64,000 bases of DNA from Blastocatellia bacterium (GCA_035275065.1 DATENM010000035.1:86065-150064), one strand, 5' to 3'; shown: positions 37,665 through 47,165, numbered from the stretch's first letter. The notes: generated from the letters alone by a model not told the origin. A program made the numbers and translations.

Positions 37665-37722
37665 CTGCCCGGGCAGTTGGTCAATGCCATCGGACAATGG
37701 CGTCGTCCAACTGCCTGAGCAG
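37665..37722. repeat. Inverted repeat after the HYR gene
   Basis: Bases 37665-37680 (CTGCCCGGGCAGTTGG) are complementary to 37707-37722 with two mismatches; an inner ATGCCAT/ATGGCGT pair extends the structure. It lies just downstream of the minus-strand HYR gene and may help end its transcript. Confidence 0.5.
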
Positions 37723-37732
37723 AAACGGCCAA

Positions 37733-40700
37733 TTAATGGCCTTGATCGTGCGGCACCGTCACCGTCACGGTCTGCGTCGCGACGTTGCCATGACTATCCG
37801 TGCACCGGATGGTGATCGTATAGACGCGCCCGTTGCCGTTGCCCGACCGTTCTGACTGTAACTGCACGTGATGCGCATCGATGACCTTCCACTCCGCCGA
37901 GTTGTGACCGTCACCGGGCGGGCTGGGTGGCTCGTTGCTGGTCACCGTCAAGTCGCAAGTGACCGACGAGGTGGGCGTGCAATTATCCGCCACGCCATAG
38001 CTGATCGTCACATCGACCATCTTGTGATTCGGCGGCCACAGCGACGACGGATTGGCGGCGGCCCCGCTGATGGTCGGCGCCTGCGTGTCATTGACGACAA
38101 CCGTCTGTGTGCAGGAGACCTGGTTGCCCGCGGCGTCTCTCGCCGTCCAGACGATGGTCGTGGTGCCCACCGGGTAAGCCGCGTTCAGCGCCAATCCGTC
38201 ACTGCGAACGCCGACCACCGTCGTGCCGGGGCAGTTGTCGGTCGCGGTCGCAGCCCCCGTATTGACGATGGCAGAACACTGGCCCAGCGTGTTGGAGGCC
38301 GTGATGTTCGCCGGGCAAGTAATCACCGGCGCTTGCGTGTCGGCGACCGTCACGCTAAAGCTGCAAGTGGAGTGGTTGTTACTGGCGTCGGTCGCGGTGC
38401 AGGTCACGTTGGTGACACCGACCGGGAACGACGCGCCGGAGGCCGGACTGCAAACGAAGGTCGGACCGGGTTGATTGTCGGTCACCGTCGGGTTCGCGTA
38501 GGTCACGACCGCCGCACACTGGTTGGCCGTGTTGGGCCGGGTCAGGCTGGGCGGGCAGGTGATCGCCGGCGGCTGATTGTCGCTGACCGTCACCGTGAAG
38601 CTACAGGTCGCCGTGTTGTTTGCCGCGTCGGTCACCGTGCAAGACACGGCCGTCGCCCCGACCGGGAAGTGCGTGCCCGAAGCCGGCGAGCAAACCGCCG
38701 CGCCCACCCCCGAACAGTTGTCGCTGACCGTCGGCGTGTAAGTGACGGTCGCGGTGGCGACGTTGGGGTCCGTGCCGACCGCAATGGGCGACGGGCAGGT
38801 GATCGCCGGCGGCTGATTGTCGCTGACCGTCACCGTGAAGCTACAGGTCGCCGTGTTGTTTGCCGCGTCGGTCACCGTGCAGATCACGGTCGTCGTTCCG
38901 ACGGAGAACTGCGTCCCCGCCGCCGGCGAACAACTCGTGGTCACGCCGGGACAGTTGTCGGCAGTTGCCGGGGAGGCGTAGTTAATCACCGCCCCGCACT
39001 TGTCCGAGTCATTCGCATGGGTGATGTTGGCCGGACAGGCAATCGTCGGCAGTTGCGTGTCATTGACGGTTACCCTAAAGGTGCAGGTCGTGGTGGCGCC
39101 CGAAAGGTCGGTCGCCGTACACAACACGTTAGTCGCGCCGATGGGGAAGAACGACCCCGAAGCCGGCGAGCAAGCGACCGTCAGGGTTGAACAACTGTTG
39201 TCGGCAGTCGGCGCTGGGTAGTTGACGACGGCGCCGCACTGATCCTGATCGTTGGCGGTGGTGATATCGGACGTACAAGTGATGGTCGAAGTGATGCTGT
39301 TGACCACGGTCACCTTCGCCGTGCAGGGCGTCTCGCCGGCGCCATTCTCCGCGGTGATCGTCACCGTGTAGATTCCTGGCCCGACGATACTGCCGGCTGC
39401 CGGGGATTGCGAGACGGTGACGCCGCAACCGGTGGCGACCACTTCACTGACCAGATTCGGTATGGTGGCCTCGCAAATGGCGCTGGCGGTGACCGTCTTG
39501 TCCGTGGCGCAGGTGGTGATCGTCGGCGGTGCTGCCGGAACCACCGTGACCGTGAAGTCACAACTGCCGCCCTGGCTGCTGGTGCAGGTCACCACCGTCA
39601 CGCCCGCCGCGAAGACGGTGCCGGACGCCGGGCTACAGGTGACTGTGCCACACGTCCCGCTGGTCGCCGGGGCCGGGTAGTTGACGACGGCATTGCACAC
39701 GCCGGCTGCGGCGGTCTGGGTAACGTCACCGGGACAGGTCACGGTGCAGCCAGCGCTGTTCGAGCCGCGGACGGTCACGGTGAAGCTGCACGAAACGGTA
39801 TTATGAGAAGAGTCGGTGCCCGTGCAAGAAACCGTCGTGGTGCCGATCAGGAAGGTCGCGCCGGCGGGCGGGTCACAAGTGACCGTCACACAATTGCCGG
39901 TCGTCGTCGGCGTCGAGTAATTGACTTTCGCGAAGCCGGCGCCTTCGGACTCTTCATCAACCGTGAGGTTGCTCGGACAATTGATCGTCGGCGTTGACGG
40001 AGCCGAAGTATCTACGACGGTCACGGTAAAGGCGCAGTTCGTCCCGCCGGAGGCGCAGATCACTGTCGTCGAGCCGATGGGGAAGGAGGAGTTCGAAGGT
40101 GGCGTGCAGACGACCGGAGGGGTGTTACCCGTATCCGGGTCGGCGCAGGCACCCGACGCCGTCGGCGTCGTATAAGTGACGACGGCGCTACACATGCCCG
40201 CGGCAGCGTTCTGGCTAATATCCGCTGGGCAGTTGATCGTGCAATCGGCCGCCGTCCCGTTGTTCGCCACCAGCGTGTCCAGGCTCGTCGAGTTGTCCGC
40301 CTGGTGCAGCTCATTGGTGGAGGTCGTGGCGCTGGCCGAGCATGTAATGGTCGAGCCATTGGCGGCGGCGCCGCTGACCTGATAGGTGTAGGTAAAGACG
40401 GCGGTGCTACCTGCCGCCAGCGTCGGGATGGTGCAAGTCGAGGTGCCGGTGGTGGCACCCGGCGACGGGTTCGTGCAGGTGGCCGCCGGGCCAGAATCCT
40501 GCGACTCGGAGACCCACGACGTGTTGGCCGGCACCGCCTGGGTGACCACGATGTTGTCGGCGGCGTCCGGTCCGTTGTTGGTCACTTCGACGCGATAGAC
40601 GATGTTGTTGCCGGCAGTGATGTTGACCGTGCCGAAGATGTTAACGCCGACATCGGCGCTCGCCCGGCTCGGGTCGCGCACGACGAAGCTGGCGACGTCA

Positions 40701-41167
40701 AAGCCGCTGCCTCTGAAATCCAGTGTCCGGACCGTCCAGGTTCCGACCTGAGAGAAGAAGCCGCTCGTGGGGATGGTGATGGTGCTGCTTTGCGGGTCGG
40801 TCGTGATCGTCGGCCCGAGCTGATAGATGCTGCCGTCGGGAGAGGCCCACGCGAAGCGCCGCTCGTTGGCCTGCACCCCCGAGACGATGGCGCAGACCGA
40901 ATCGCCGAGGTTGAATACGCTCTTGCCGGTCGTACAGTCGCCCGCGTAGAGGGCGATGCTTTCGGTATTGGCGCTGACCCTGCCGGCGCGCGCCAGCCGA
41001 TGTCCGTTCAGGACAAATAAACTCATAAGCAAGAATGCGGAAACGAGGACAACTGGGATAAGGAGCCTTCCATAGCGTGAGTTGCCGGCGCGGCGCATTC
41101 TTGGGAGTGTTATAGTTCGGGTTTTCTTAGCAGATTGGGAAATCGTAGAAATCTTACCGATTTTCAT
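37733..41167 (-). CDS. Large surface protein with DUF11 and about nine HYR repeats
   Basis: An 1144-residue protein. A basic N-terminus precedes one hydrophobic export/anchor helix (about 34-55, LLIPVVLVSAFLLMSLFVLN). A domain of unknown type follows (about 65-165), then a DUF11-like domain (about 170-300, NIVYRVEVTNNGPDAADNIV). Next are about nine hyalin-type HYR repeats (about 310-1040) with the pattern PxITCPxxIT...CxAxVxYxxPTxxDN...CSPxSGxxFPVGxTxVxCTATD. The C-terminal unit (about 1045-1144) has SLWPPNHKMVDVTISYGVAD, often seen at the end of such proteins. The many cysteines suggest disulfides outside the cell. It probably has a structural or adhesive role. Two repeats share an identical 90-base stretch. 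Confidence 0.88.
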   Translation of the reverse strand: MKIGKISTISQSAKKTRTITLPRMRRAGNSRYGRLLIPVVLVSAFLLMSLFVLNGHRLARAGRVSANTESIALYAGDCTTGKSVFNLGDSVCAIVSGVQANERRFAWASPDGSIYQLGPTITTDPQSSTITIPTSGFFSQVGTWTVRTLDFRGSGFDVASFVVRDPSRASADVGVNIFGTVNITAGNNIVYRVEVTNNGPDAADNIVVTQAVPANTSWVSESQDSGPAATCTNPSPGATTGTSTCTIPTLAAGSTAVFTYTYQVSGAAANGSTITCSASATTSTNELHQADNSTSLDTLVANNGTAADCTINCPADISQNAAAGMCSAVVTYTTPTASGACADPDTGNTPPVVCTPPSNSSFPIGSTTVICASGGTNCAFTVTVVDTSAPSTPTINCPSNLTVDEESEGAGFAKVNYSTPTTTGNCVTVTCDPPAGATFLIGTTTVSCTGTDSSHNTVSCSFTVTVRGSNSAGCTVTCPGDVTQTAAAGVCNAVVNYPAPATSGTCGTVTCSPASGTVFAAGVTVVTCTSSQGGSCDFTVTVVPAAPPTITTCATDKTVTASAICEATIPNLVSEVVATGCGVTVSQSPAAGSIVGPGIYTVTITAENGAGETPCTAKVTVVNSITSTITCTSDITTANDQDQCGAVVNYPAPTADNSCSTLTVACSPASGSFFPIGATNVLCTATDLSGATTTCTFRVTVNDTQLPTIACPANITHANDSDKCGAVINYASPATADNCPGVTTSCSPAAGTQFSVGTTTVICTVTDAANNTATCSFTVTVSDNQPPAITCPSPIAVGTDPNVATATVTYTPTVSDNCSGVGAAVCSPASGTHFPVGATAVSCTVTDAANNTATCSFTVTVSDNQPPAITCPPSLTRPNTANQCAAVVTYANPTVTDNQPGPTFVCSPASGASFPVGVTNVTCTATDASNNHSTCSFSVTVADTQAPVITCPANITASNTLGQCSAIVNTGAATATDNCPGTTVVGVRSDGLALNAAYPVGTTTIVWTARDAAGNQVSCTQTVVVNDTQAPTISGAAANPSSLWPPNHKMVDVTISYGVADNCTPTSSVTCDLTVTSNEPPSPPGDGHNSAEWKVIDAHHVQLQSERSGNGNGRVYTITIRCTDSHGNVATQTVTVTVPHDQGH
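38552..38641. repeat. 90-bp repeat within the HYR gene, copy 1
   Basis: Identical at the nucleotide level to 38792-38881, exactly 240 bases away (80 codons, one HYR unit). The surrounding repeats are much more diverged, which implies recent duplication or gene conversion. Confidence 0.9.
38792..38881. repeat. 90-bp repeat within the HYR gene, copy 2
   Basis: Second identical copy; see 38552-38641. Confidence 0.9.
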
Positions 41168-41649
41168 TAATCGTCCTCCTTACAGTTCTCTACAGTCCTC
41201 GGTTGTATTGCCAAAATCCGGGCCAGGCCCGTCAATGTGATGAACTCAGCGACTACGAACGCACCCTCAATGAGCGCAATCGGAGGAAACCTGGGAAGCG
41301 TATCCTAAGGAGATCGCTTTGTTTTCTTACTTCAGTCTTTTGTAACCTGAAAGCGGCATTCAGTACCGAACAGCAGTGTTAGATTCTAACCAATGCCTTC
41401 CACAGCTTAGGGAGGATTCGTACGGAAGGTTTTCGGTCGATTGGTCTTTACTCCACCGTCAGTTCAATTCCAACCCTCATTTACGATGAACAAGGCTGCG
41501 CAAAAATATGACTTTTCGCGCTAAATGTCAAGGAGAATTTCTCAGAAAAATCGTAAGCTTCGCTCGTTTGCATCGCGGCCAAACCTCAAATGTTCTGAGA
41601 GCGAAACTTAGAAAGAGACGATGGCGCTAGGCGATACTGGGCGTTGCAT
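41168..41649. other. Non-coding interval upstream of the HYR gene
   Basis: About 480 bases, more AT-rich than the surroundings, without a credible gene on either strand. It should contain the promoter and leader of the minus-strand HYR gene; an AGGAGG sequence lies just before its ATG at 41167. I cannot define a promoter with confidence. Confidence 0.5.
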
Positions 41650-41789
41650 TCAAGATGCGAGATGATAATCGCCCACCTCGGCGCATGAGTCCATCGCGGC
41701 GACGCGGCAACGCTCAAGGAGGACGGCGCGCTCGCAGTGTCGCGACACCATGCCGAGATTGTGTGTCACCAGTAACACCGTCCGGCCAC
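41650..41789 (-). pseudogene. C-terminal remnant of an O-antigen/teichoic-acid export ABC ATPase (Wzt/TagH-like)
   Basis: The minus strand encodes GRTVLLVTHNLGMVSRHCER followed by AVLLERCRVAAMDSC and a stop at 41652-41650. This matches the H-loop region of polysaccharide-export ATPases (typically GRTVLFVSHNMxAVxxLCxRxxxLxxGRV). No start, Walker A, signature or Walker B precedes it, and the upstream frame has stops. It is therefore a truncated relic. It lies between the HYR gene and the TPR membrane protein, inside the glycan region. Confidence 0.6.
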
Positions 41790-41860
41790 CGCGAAGGGGG
41801 AGGTCTAAGGGCGAGGTCCATCCCTGTCAATGGCGTCCGGCGAGGCCAACATAATGATTT

Positions 41861-43927
41861 CTAGCGCCCGCAGTCCTGGCTCAACTCGTCTGTCGCCGCT
41901 TGAATCTCGCGCTGCTCTTTCGGGCTGAGGGCGACGGCGCGCGCCGTCTCCAGCGCGTTGCGGGCGCGCCCGCAGTCCTTCTTGCCGCGATAGGCGCGGC
42001 TCAACAGCAGATTGGCCGTGTAATCGTTCGGCACGAGATCGAGGAGCTGCTGGAGGGCGCTGATCGCCTCGTCGTAACGCTTCTCTTCGATAAGCAACGT
42101 GGCAACCTGTTCGAGCGGCTCGCGGTGACCCGGGTAGGCGACCACCAGTTGTTGGAGCGCGGCGATGGCTTTTGCGGGGTCGCGCTCGCGGTAGAGATTG
42201 GCGAGCATGGTATAGGGCTGCGGGTTGAGCGGGTTAATGCCGATGGCTTCACGGTATAACTGCTCGGCGCCGTCCGCGTCGCCTTGATTCGTACGAGTCA
42301 GCGCCAGCGCGCAGGTCATCTGTGAGCGGTACATCGAAGGCTCCTGCGACAAGCCCGACATCCTGATCTCTTCGTCAGACAGGGTGAGGCCGCGGCGGAC
42401 TAACGCCTCGGCCTCGCGCGCTTTGTCGCGGGAGCGGTCAATCAAGGCGAGCGAATAATAGGCTGGCCAGTAAGCCGGCTCGATCTCCAGACAGCGCTTG
42501 TAGAGTTCTTCGGACCTGCCAGGGTTGATTGGCGCGTAGGCTTTGGCGAGGCTCGAAACGGCGCGAATCGAATTCGGCACCTCGCGGTAATTGGTCTGCC
42601 AGAGGGTGAGGTCGTCTTTCCAGACGCGATTGCGCAGCACGGTCGTCACCCCGAGTGCCACCAGCGCCAACGCCATCGCGGCATACGCCACTTGCTTTGC
42701 GCGGCTGCCGCGCATGGCGACTTGCTCGACAACCAGCCCGACAAACAGCCCGAAGCTCATCATGGAGAGGTAGAGATAATGGTCAGCCAGCAGCTCGTGG
42801 TGCGGAATGATCTGGCTGACGGGCAGCAACAGAACGAAATAAGAGAAGATGGCAAAAGCCATCAGCCGGTGGCGTTTGAGCGCCACGAATCCACCGGCGA
42901 GCGTCGCCGCGACCACAAGAAATGACCCGATAACACGCCAATCGAGCGCCGTCGTTGTGATGTCGAATGCGCCTTTGTACTGGACCACTGGCGTCGGCCA
43001 GATCAGTTGCTTCAGATTCCATGCCTGGATGCGGAAGATCAGCAGCAGGTTGGTGTAGAAACTGCCGCCCCAGTACTTGAAGCCGTCGCGCGCCAGCACC
43101 GAGCCGCCTTTGACAAACGTCATGTAATAGCCATAGGCCAGCACCGCTGCCGCGAGCGCCAGGTAGAGCCAGCGGTTGCGGCGAAACGCCGCGCGCCCGG
43201 CCCCCCACAACCGCCGCAGCCAGGCGCCCGATTGCTCGCTCCAGGCAGCGCAGAAATTCCAGACAAAGATGAAGGCGGGCAAACTGGCCGCCATCTCTTT
43301 CGCCATCAGGCTCAAAGCCCAGCAGCCCAGAAATAGCCCGAAGTCGCGCCACTTGCCGCGCTCTCGATAGTTCAAATAACAATAGAAGCTGAGGAGATAA
43401 AATAGGCTGAAGAGAATGTCGCGGCGGCCAGAGATGTAGGTCACCGCGTCTGTTTGAATCGGATGGATGGCGAAGATCAGCGCCGCGATGAAAGCCACCG
43501 GCAGGCTGCCCGCCACCCGGCGCAACAACACGAATACCAGCAGCGTGTTCGCCAGATGAATGACGATGTTCATCAGATGAAAGCCGGCGGCGTTCTCGCC
43601 CCACAGCGCGAAGTCAATGGCGTGCGTGATGTCGCGCAGCGGTCGGTAGGACGCCGTCAACAGACGCGGCAGGTTGGCCAGGCTGCGCAGCAGCGCGTTT
43701 TCGAGGATGAGCGATTTGTCGTCGAAGACAAAACCGTTCCCCAGGCTATTCAGGAAGCAGGCGAGGACGACAGTTGCCAGCACGCCGGCGGCAATATAGA
43801 GTTGTCGCCGTTTGCGGCGCGCGGCGGCCTGTTCATCGGCGCGTGTGGTCGCCGCGGGTTTTCGCTTGTTGCTTCGGGCGACGGTAACAGTGGCTTTCAT
43901 GACGTAGAAATCCGCGCAGGAGCCCAT
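41861..43927 (-). CDS. Multipass membrane protein with TPR repeats, O-mannosyltransferase (TMTC)-like
   Basis: A 688-residue protein. The N-terminal 420 residues contain many membrane helices, starting YIAAGVLATVVLACFLNSLG. The early periplasmic loop GFVFDDKSLI carries the paired Asp residues typical of GT-C enzymes, and ISGRRDILFSLFYLLSFYCY matches DUF1736/TMTC-type proteins. The C-terminal 230 residues are TPR repeats (YWPAYYSLALIDRSRDKARE, INPLNPQPYTMLANLYRERD). Such proteins probably transfer a sugar from a lipid carrier to protein. Translation may begin at the ATG at 43900 instead, nine codons in; neither start has a clear ribosome site. It is divergent from the GT operon at 44084. Confidence 0.85.
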   Translation of the reverse strand: MGSCADFYVMKATVTVARSNKRKPAATTRADEQAAARRKRRQLYIAAGVLATVVLACFLNSLGNGFVFDDKSLILENALLRSLANLPRLLTASYRPLRDITHAIDFALWGENAAGFHLMNIVIHLANTLLVFVLLRRVAGSLPVAFIAALIFAIHPIQTDAVTYISGRRDILFSLFYLLSFYCYLNYRERGKWRDFGLFLGCWALSLMAKEMAASLPAFIFVWNFCAAWSEQSGAWLRRLWGAGRAAFRRNRWLYLALAAAVLAYGYYMTFVKGGSVLARDGFKYWGGSFYTNLLLIFRIQAWNLKQLIWPTPVVQYKGAFDITTTALDWRVIGSFLVVAATLAGGFVALKRHRLMAFAIFSYFVLLLPVSQIIPHHELLADHYLYLSMMSFGLFVGLVVEQVAMRGSRAKQVAYAAMALALVALGVTTVLRNRVWKDDLTLWQTNYREVPNSIRAVSSLAKAYAPINPGRSEELYKRCLEIEPAYWPAYYSLALIDRSRDKAREAEALVRRGLTLSDEEIRMSGLSQEPSMYRSQMTCALALTRTNQGDADGAEQLYREAIGINPLNPQPYTMLANLYRERDPAKAIAALQQLVVAYPGHREPLEQVATLLIEEKRYDEAISALQQLLDLVPNDYTANLLLSRAYRGKKDCGRARNALETARAVALSPKEQREIQAATDELSQDCGR

Positions 43928-44083
43928 AGCTCAAGCGCGGTAAGGGAACTCCATCAACTGTTTCAAACAGGTTATTCGCGTCGAGAGCGTTTGCTGTTCG
44001 TGTTTGTAATCCGGTTCATTTTAACGGTATCCTAGCTGGTGTGCAATGTTGGCGCGACCTGTGCGCCAGCCTCGGTTCGTCGC

Positions 44084-45094
44084 ATGAGTTCAAAGTCAAA
44101 AGACATCACGGTCATCATCCCGCTGCTCAACGAGCGACCGGCCCTCGACGAGTTATATCGTCGCCTGACGGCGGTGCTGAGGGGAGTCGCCCGCCGTTAT
44201 GAAATTCTTTTCATTGACGACGGCAGCACGGACGGTTCGAGTGAAAAGCTCAAGGCGTTGCACGCCGCGGATCCGTCTATTCGCTACGTCCGCTTTCGCC
44301 GCAACTTTGGCAAATCGGCGGCGCTCGCCGCCGGCTTTCGCGCCGCGCGTTTTGAAATCATCGTCACCATAGACGCGGATTTGCAAGAGCAACCCGAGCA
44401 GTTGCCGTTGCTGCTTGAGAAGCTCGACGAAGGCTATGACCTGGTCTCAGGGTGGCGCTACCGGCGGCAAGACCGCTTCGGCAAACGCCTGGCGTCGCGG
44501 GTGTATAACCGCGTCACGTCGATGCTCACGGGCGTCCGCCTGCATGACAGCAATTGCGGGTTCAAGGCCTATCGCCGTGGCGTACTCGACGAGATTAGCG
44601 TCTATGGCGAGCAGCATCGTTATATCCCTGTGCTTGCGAGCTACCGCGGCTTTCGCCTCGGCGAAGTGCAGATCGATCATGGGCCGCGCCTGCATGGCCG
44701 CTCGCGCTATGGAATGGAGCGCTTCTTCGGCGGTTTCTTCAGCCTGCTGACGGTCATCTTGATGACGCGCTACACCAACAAGCCGCTCCATTTTTTCGGC
44801 CTTCTCGGCGTCCTGCTTGGCGGCCTTGGCGCAGTCATTAATGGCTATCTGATCGTGCTGCGGGTCTTCTTCAACCAGTGGCTGAGCAACCGCCCGCTGT
44901 TGTTCATCGGCACCCTGTTCGTCATCGTCGGCGTGCAGCTGGTCTTGTTTGGACTGCTCGCCGAGATGATCACATTTTCCTACCGGCGCGAGAGCGATTA
45001 TTCAATTGTTGAGACCAGCGAGAGCAACGACGAGTTGAACATCGAACCGCCGCCGGCAAGCGCCGGAGAGGCCCGCAGGGGAATCCGCGGATGA
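44084..45094 (+). CDS. Membrane-bound GT2 glycosyltransferase, DPM/ArnC/GtrB-like
   Basis: A 336-residue enzyme from the ATG at 44084; an upstream GTG at 44039 adds 15 atypical residues. The GT-A domain starts ITVIIPLLNERPALDELYRR, with LFIDDGSTDGSSEKL, the DxD in IIVTIDADLQEQPEQLP, and the acceptor-side SGWRYRRQDRFGKRLAS and HDSNCGFKAYRR. Two C-terminal membrane helices (FFGLLGVLLGGLGAVINGYL and LLFIGTLFVIVGVQLVLFGL) place it at the inner membrane. Family members move a sugar from a nucleotide to undecaprenyl or dolichyl phosphate. It could supply the lipid-linked sugar for the GT-C-type protein encoded divergently. Its stop overlaps the next start. Confidence 0.92.
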   Translation: MSSKSKDITVIIPLLNERPALDELYRRLTAVLRGVARRYEILFIDDGSTDGSSEKLKALHAADPSIRYVRFRRNFGKSAALAAGFRAARFEIIVTIDADLQEQPEQLPLLLEKLDEGYDLVSGWRYRRQDRFGKRLASRVYNRVTSMLTGVRLHDSNCGFKAYRRGVLDEISVYGEQHRYIPVLASYRGFRLGEVQIDHGPRLHGRSRYGMERFFGGFFSLLTVILMTRYTNKPLHFFGLLGVLLGGLGAVINGYLIVLRVFFNQWLSNRPLLFIGTLFVIVGVQLVLFGLLAEMITFSYRRESDYSIVETSESNDELNIEPPPASAGEARRGIRG

Positions 45095-46245
45095 GGCTTT
45101 CGATCATCGGCCCGGCCTACCCGCTGCGCGGCGGCATTGCCCACCACGTCTACTGGCTGCAAAGGGAGATGGTCGGGCGCGGCCATACGGTGCAGGTCGT
45201 TTCGTTTCGCAAATTGTATCCTTCACTACTTTTTCCCGGCACCACCCAGTGCGACGCCAGCGACTTGAAGCTCGACGCCGGAGCCGAGGCGGTTCTGTCG
45301 CCGCTCAACCCCTTGAGCTGGGCGCGGGCCGCGCGGGCCGTCAAGCGCTTTGCCCCCGATCTGGTGGTCTTGCAATGGTGGCAGCCGTTTTTTGCGCCGC
45401 TGCTCGGCACGCTGGCGCGGCGGCTGCGGCGCCAGGGCCTGCGCGTCGTCATCGAATGTCACAACGTCTTGCCGCACGAAGGCAGCCCGGCGGATCGTTG
45501 GCTGACGCGCTACGGCTTTGCCGCCGCTGACGAATTCATCGTTCATGCGCGCAGCGACGAAGAACGATTGCGGCAGCTTGCGCCCGACCGCCCCATCAGC
45601 CTGTCGCCGCTGCCGATGCTTCAGGAGTTCGAATCGGCAACCCACGGCAAACGCGATGGGCGACGGCTGCTCTTCTTCGGCAAGGTCCGGCGCTACAAAG
45701 GTCTCGAAGTCCTATTGGGAGCCATGCCAAAGGTGCTGGCGCGCATCGATTGCGAGCTGCTGGTCGTCGGCGAATTCTACGAGGATGTCGAGACCTATCA
45801 GCGCCTGCTGCGCAAGCACGACATCGAGGGCAAGGTAACGGTGATCAATCGCTACGTGACGAATGAAGAAGTCGCCGACTACTTCGCGCAGGCCGACGTG
45901 CTGGTGTTGCCCTACACCAGCGCCTCGCAGAGCGGCGTGGCGCAGATCGCTCTCGCTAACGACCTGCCGATCATCGCTTCGCGCGCCGGCGGCCTCTGCG
46001 ACAGTCTCACAGACGGCGCTGACGGATTATCGTTCCGCCCCGGCGACTCCGATGACCTGGCGGAAAAGATCGTCAGTTACTTTACCAATCATTATGGGCC
46101 GATTTTCGCGGCCAACCTCAGGCAGCGGCGGCTGGCCGGCACGGCTTGCCGGATCGCTGAGATCATTGAAGGCGCAGCCCGCGCCGCCCGTGACGAGCGC
46201 CCGGTGAGCGCCCACGCTGACAAAGGCGCGGATGAGCTCGGCTAG
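45091..46245 (+). CDS. Glycosyltransferase family 4 protein
   Basis: A 384-residue GT-B enzyme. The N-terminal domain has MRLSIIGPAYPLRGGIAHHV with the glycine-rich loop, and VIECHNVLPHEGSPADRWLT. The C-terminal domain has LLFFGKVRRYKGLEVLLGAM and the donor-binding EX7E-like region VLPYTSASQSGVAQIALAND. The start overlaps the preceding stop (ATGA). It is the middle gene of the operon, nine bases before the next gene. Sugar specificity is unknown. Confidence 0.9.
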   Translation: MRLSIIGPAYPLRGGIAHHVYWLQREMVGRGHTVQVVSFRKLYPSLLFPGTTQCDASDLKLDAGAEAVLSPLNPLSWARAARAVKRFAPDLVVLQWWQPFFAPLLGTLARRLRRQGLRVVIECHNVLPHEGSPADRWLTRYGFAAADEFIVHARSDEERLRQLAPDRPISLSPLPMLQEFESATHGKRDGRRLLFFGKVRRYKGLEVLLGAMPKVLARIDCELLVVGEFYEDVETYQRLLRKHDIEGKVTVINRYVTNEEVADYFAQADVLVLPYTSASQSGVAQIALANDLPIIASRAGGLCDSLTDGADGLSFRPGDSDDLAEKIVSYFTNHYGPIFAANLRQRRLAGTACRIAEIIEGAARAARDERPVSAHADKGADELG

Positions 46246-46253
46246 ACCAGACG

Positions 46254-47165
46254 ATGTCCACGGATCGTGAACAAGAGCTATCGGTGTCGGTCATCGTTCC
46301 CTGCTACAACTCCGAGCGCACGATTCGCCGCTGCCTCAACGCGCTGCTGGCGCAACGCACGGCGGTCGAGTTCGACATCACCGTCGTTGACAGCTCGACG
46401 GATGCAACTCCAGAGATCGTTGCCCGCGAATACCCGACGGTGCGCTTGATTCACAGCCCACAACGGCTGTTTGCCGGAGCGGCGCGCAATGTCGGGATCA
46501 GGGCGACACACGCGCCGCTCTGCCTGATGATCGATTCGGACTGCATCGCCGCGCCTGACCTGATTGAGCGGATCGTCGGGCGGCACCTGAGCGGCAGCTA
46601 TGCGGCGGTCGGCGGCGCGTTGCGCAATGGCACACCGGGGAGTCTGAGCGGCTTGATCGGCTACCTGATCGAGTTCAAAGAGTTCATGCCAACGACGCCG
46701 CTGCGCCTTGAGAAGGGCATGCCGACAGCCAATCTCACTTATCGCCGCGAGGCCCTGCTGCGTTATGGTGGGTTTGATGACGACCTGTGGATGGCCGAAG
46801 ACATTCTGCTCAACTGGAAGATGCACCGCGCCGGCGAGCGATTGCTCTTTGATCCCGCCATCGAAGTGACGCATTTAAACCGCACAGGCTGGCGGCAGGT
46901 CTTGTTTTATCAGATCGGCCTGGGCCGCATGTCTGCGGAAGCACGGCGGCGCGGCGAGTTGCCTGGCGGCTTTCTGTTGCGCCGTCGCTGGCTGATTCCC
47001 TTGTTGCCGTTCGCGAGAACCGTGAGAGCTGTGCAATGGTTCGCGGCTCATGATAAAAGGCTACTGTTCGCCTTTTTGTTGATCTGGCCGCTTTACTGGC
47101 TGGCCGCTGTGTTCTGGGCTTATGGTTTCTTGCGCGGCGCTTATGAGGATGAAGGGCGATCCTAA
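46254..47165 (+). CDS. Glycosyltransferase family 2 protein
   Basis: A 303-residue GT-A enzyme. It has VSVIVPCYNSERTIRRCLNA at the N-terminus, ITVVDSSTDATPEIV, the DxD in LCLMIDSDCIAAPDLI, and the acceptor/catalytic ED in DDDLWMAEDILLNWKM. A C-terminal hydrophobic helix (LLFAFLLIWPLYWLAAVFWA) suggests membrane association. Last gene of the three-gene glycosyltransferase operon. It belongs to the group that extends polysaccharides at the inner membrane. Confidence 0.9.
   Translation: MSTDREQELSVSVIVPCYNSERTIRRCLNALLAQRTAVEFDITVVDSSTDATPEIVAREYPTVRLIHSPQRLFAGAARNVGIRATHAPLCLMIDSDCIAAPDLIERIVGRHLSGSYAAVGGALRNGTPGSLSGLIGYLIEFKEFMPTTPLRLEKGMPTANLTYRREALLRYGGFDDDLWMAEDILLNWKMHRAGERLLFDPAIEVTHLNRTGWRQVLFYQIGLGRMSAEARRRGELPGGFLLRRRWLIPLLPFARTVRAVQWFAAHDKRLLFAFLLIWPLYWLAAVFWAYGFLRGAYEDEGRS

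Noticed and set aside
38552..38881. Possible CRISPR-like array from regular repeats
   Set aside because: Two copies of 90 bases at a 240-base period inside a coding HYR repeat; no short repeats with unique spacers and no cas genes.
37868..39190. A 440-codon open frame antisense to the HYR gene
   Set aside because: It arises from the repetitive, GC-rich HYR coding sequence on the other strand. Its protein is Arg/Gly-rich with no domain, and the HYR frame has clear repeats.
41655..41864. A 69-codon plus-strand frame
   Set aside because: The minus strand of the same stretch reads as an ABC-ATPase fragment, which explains the open frame better.
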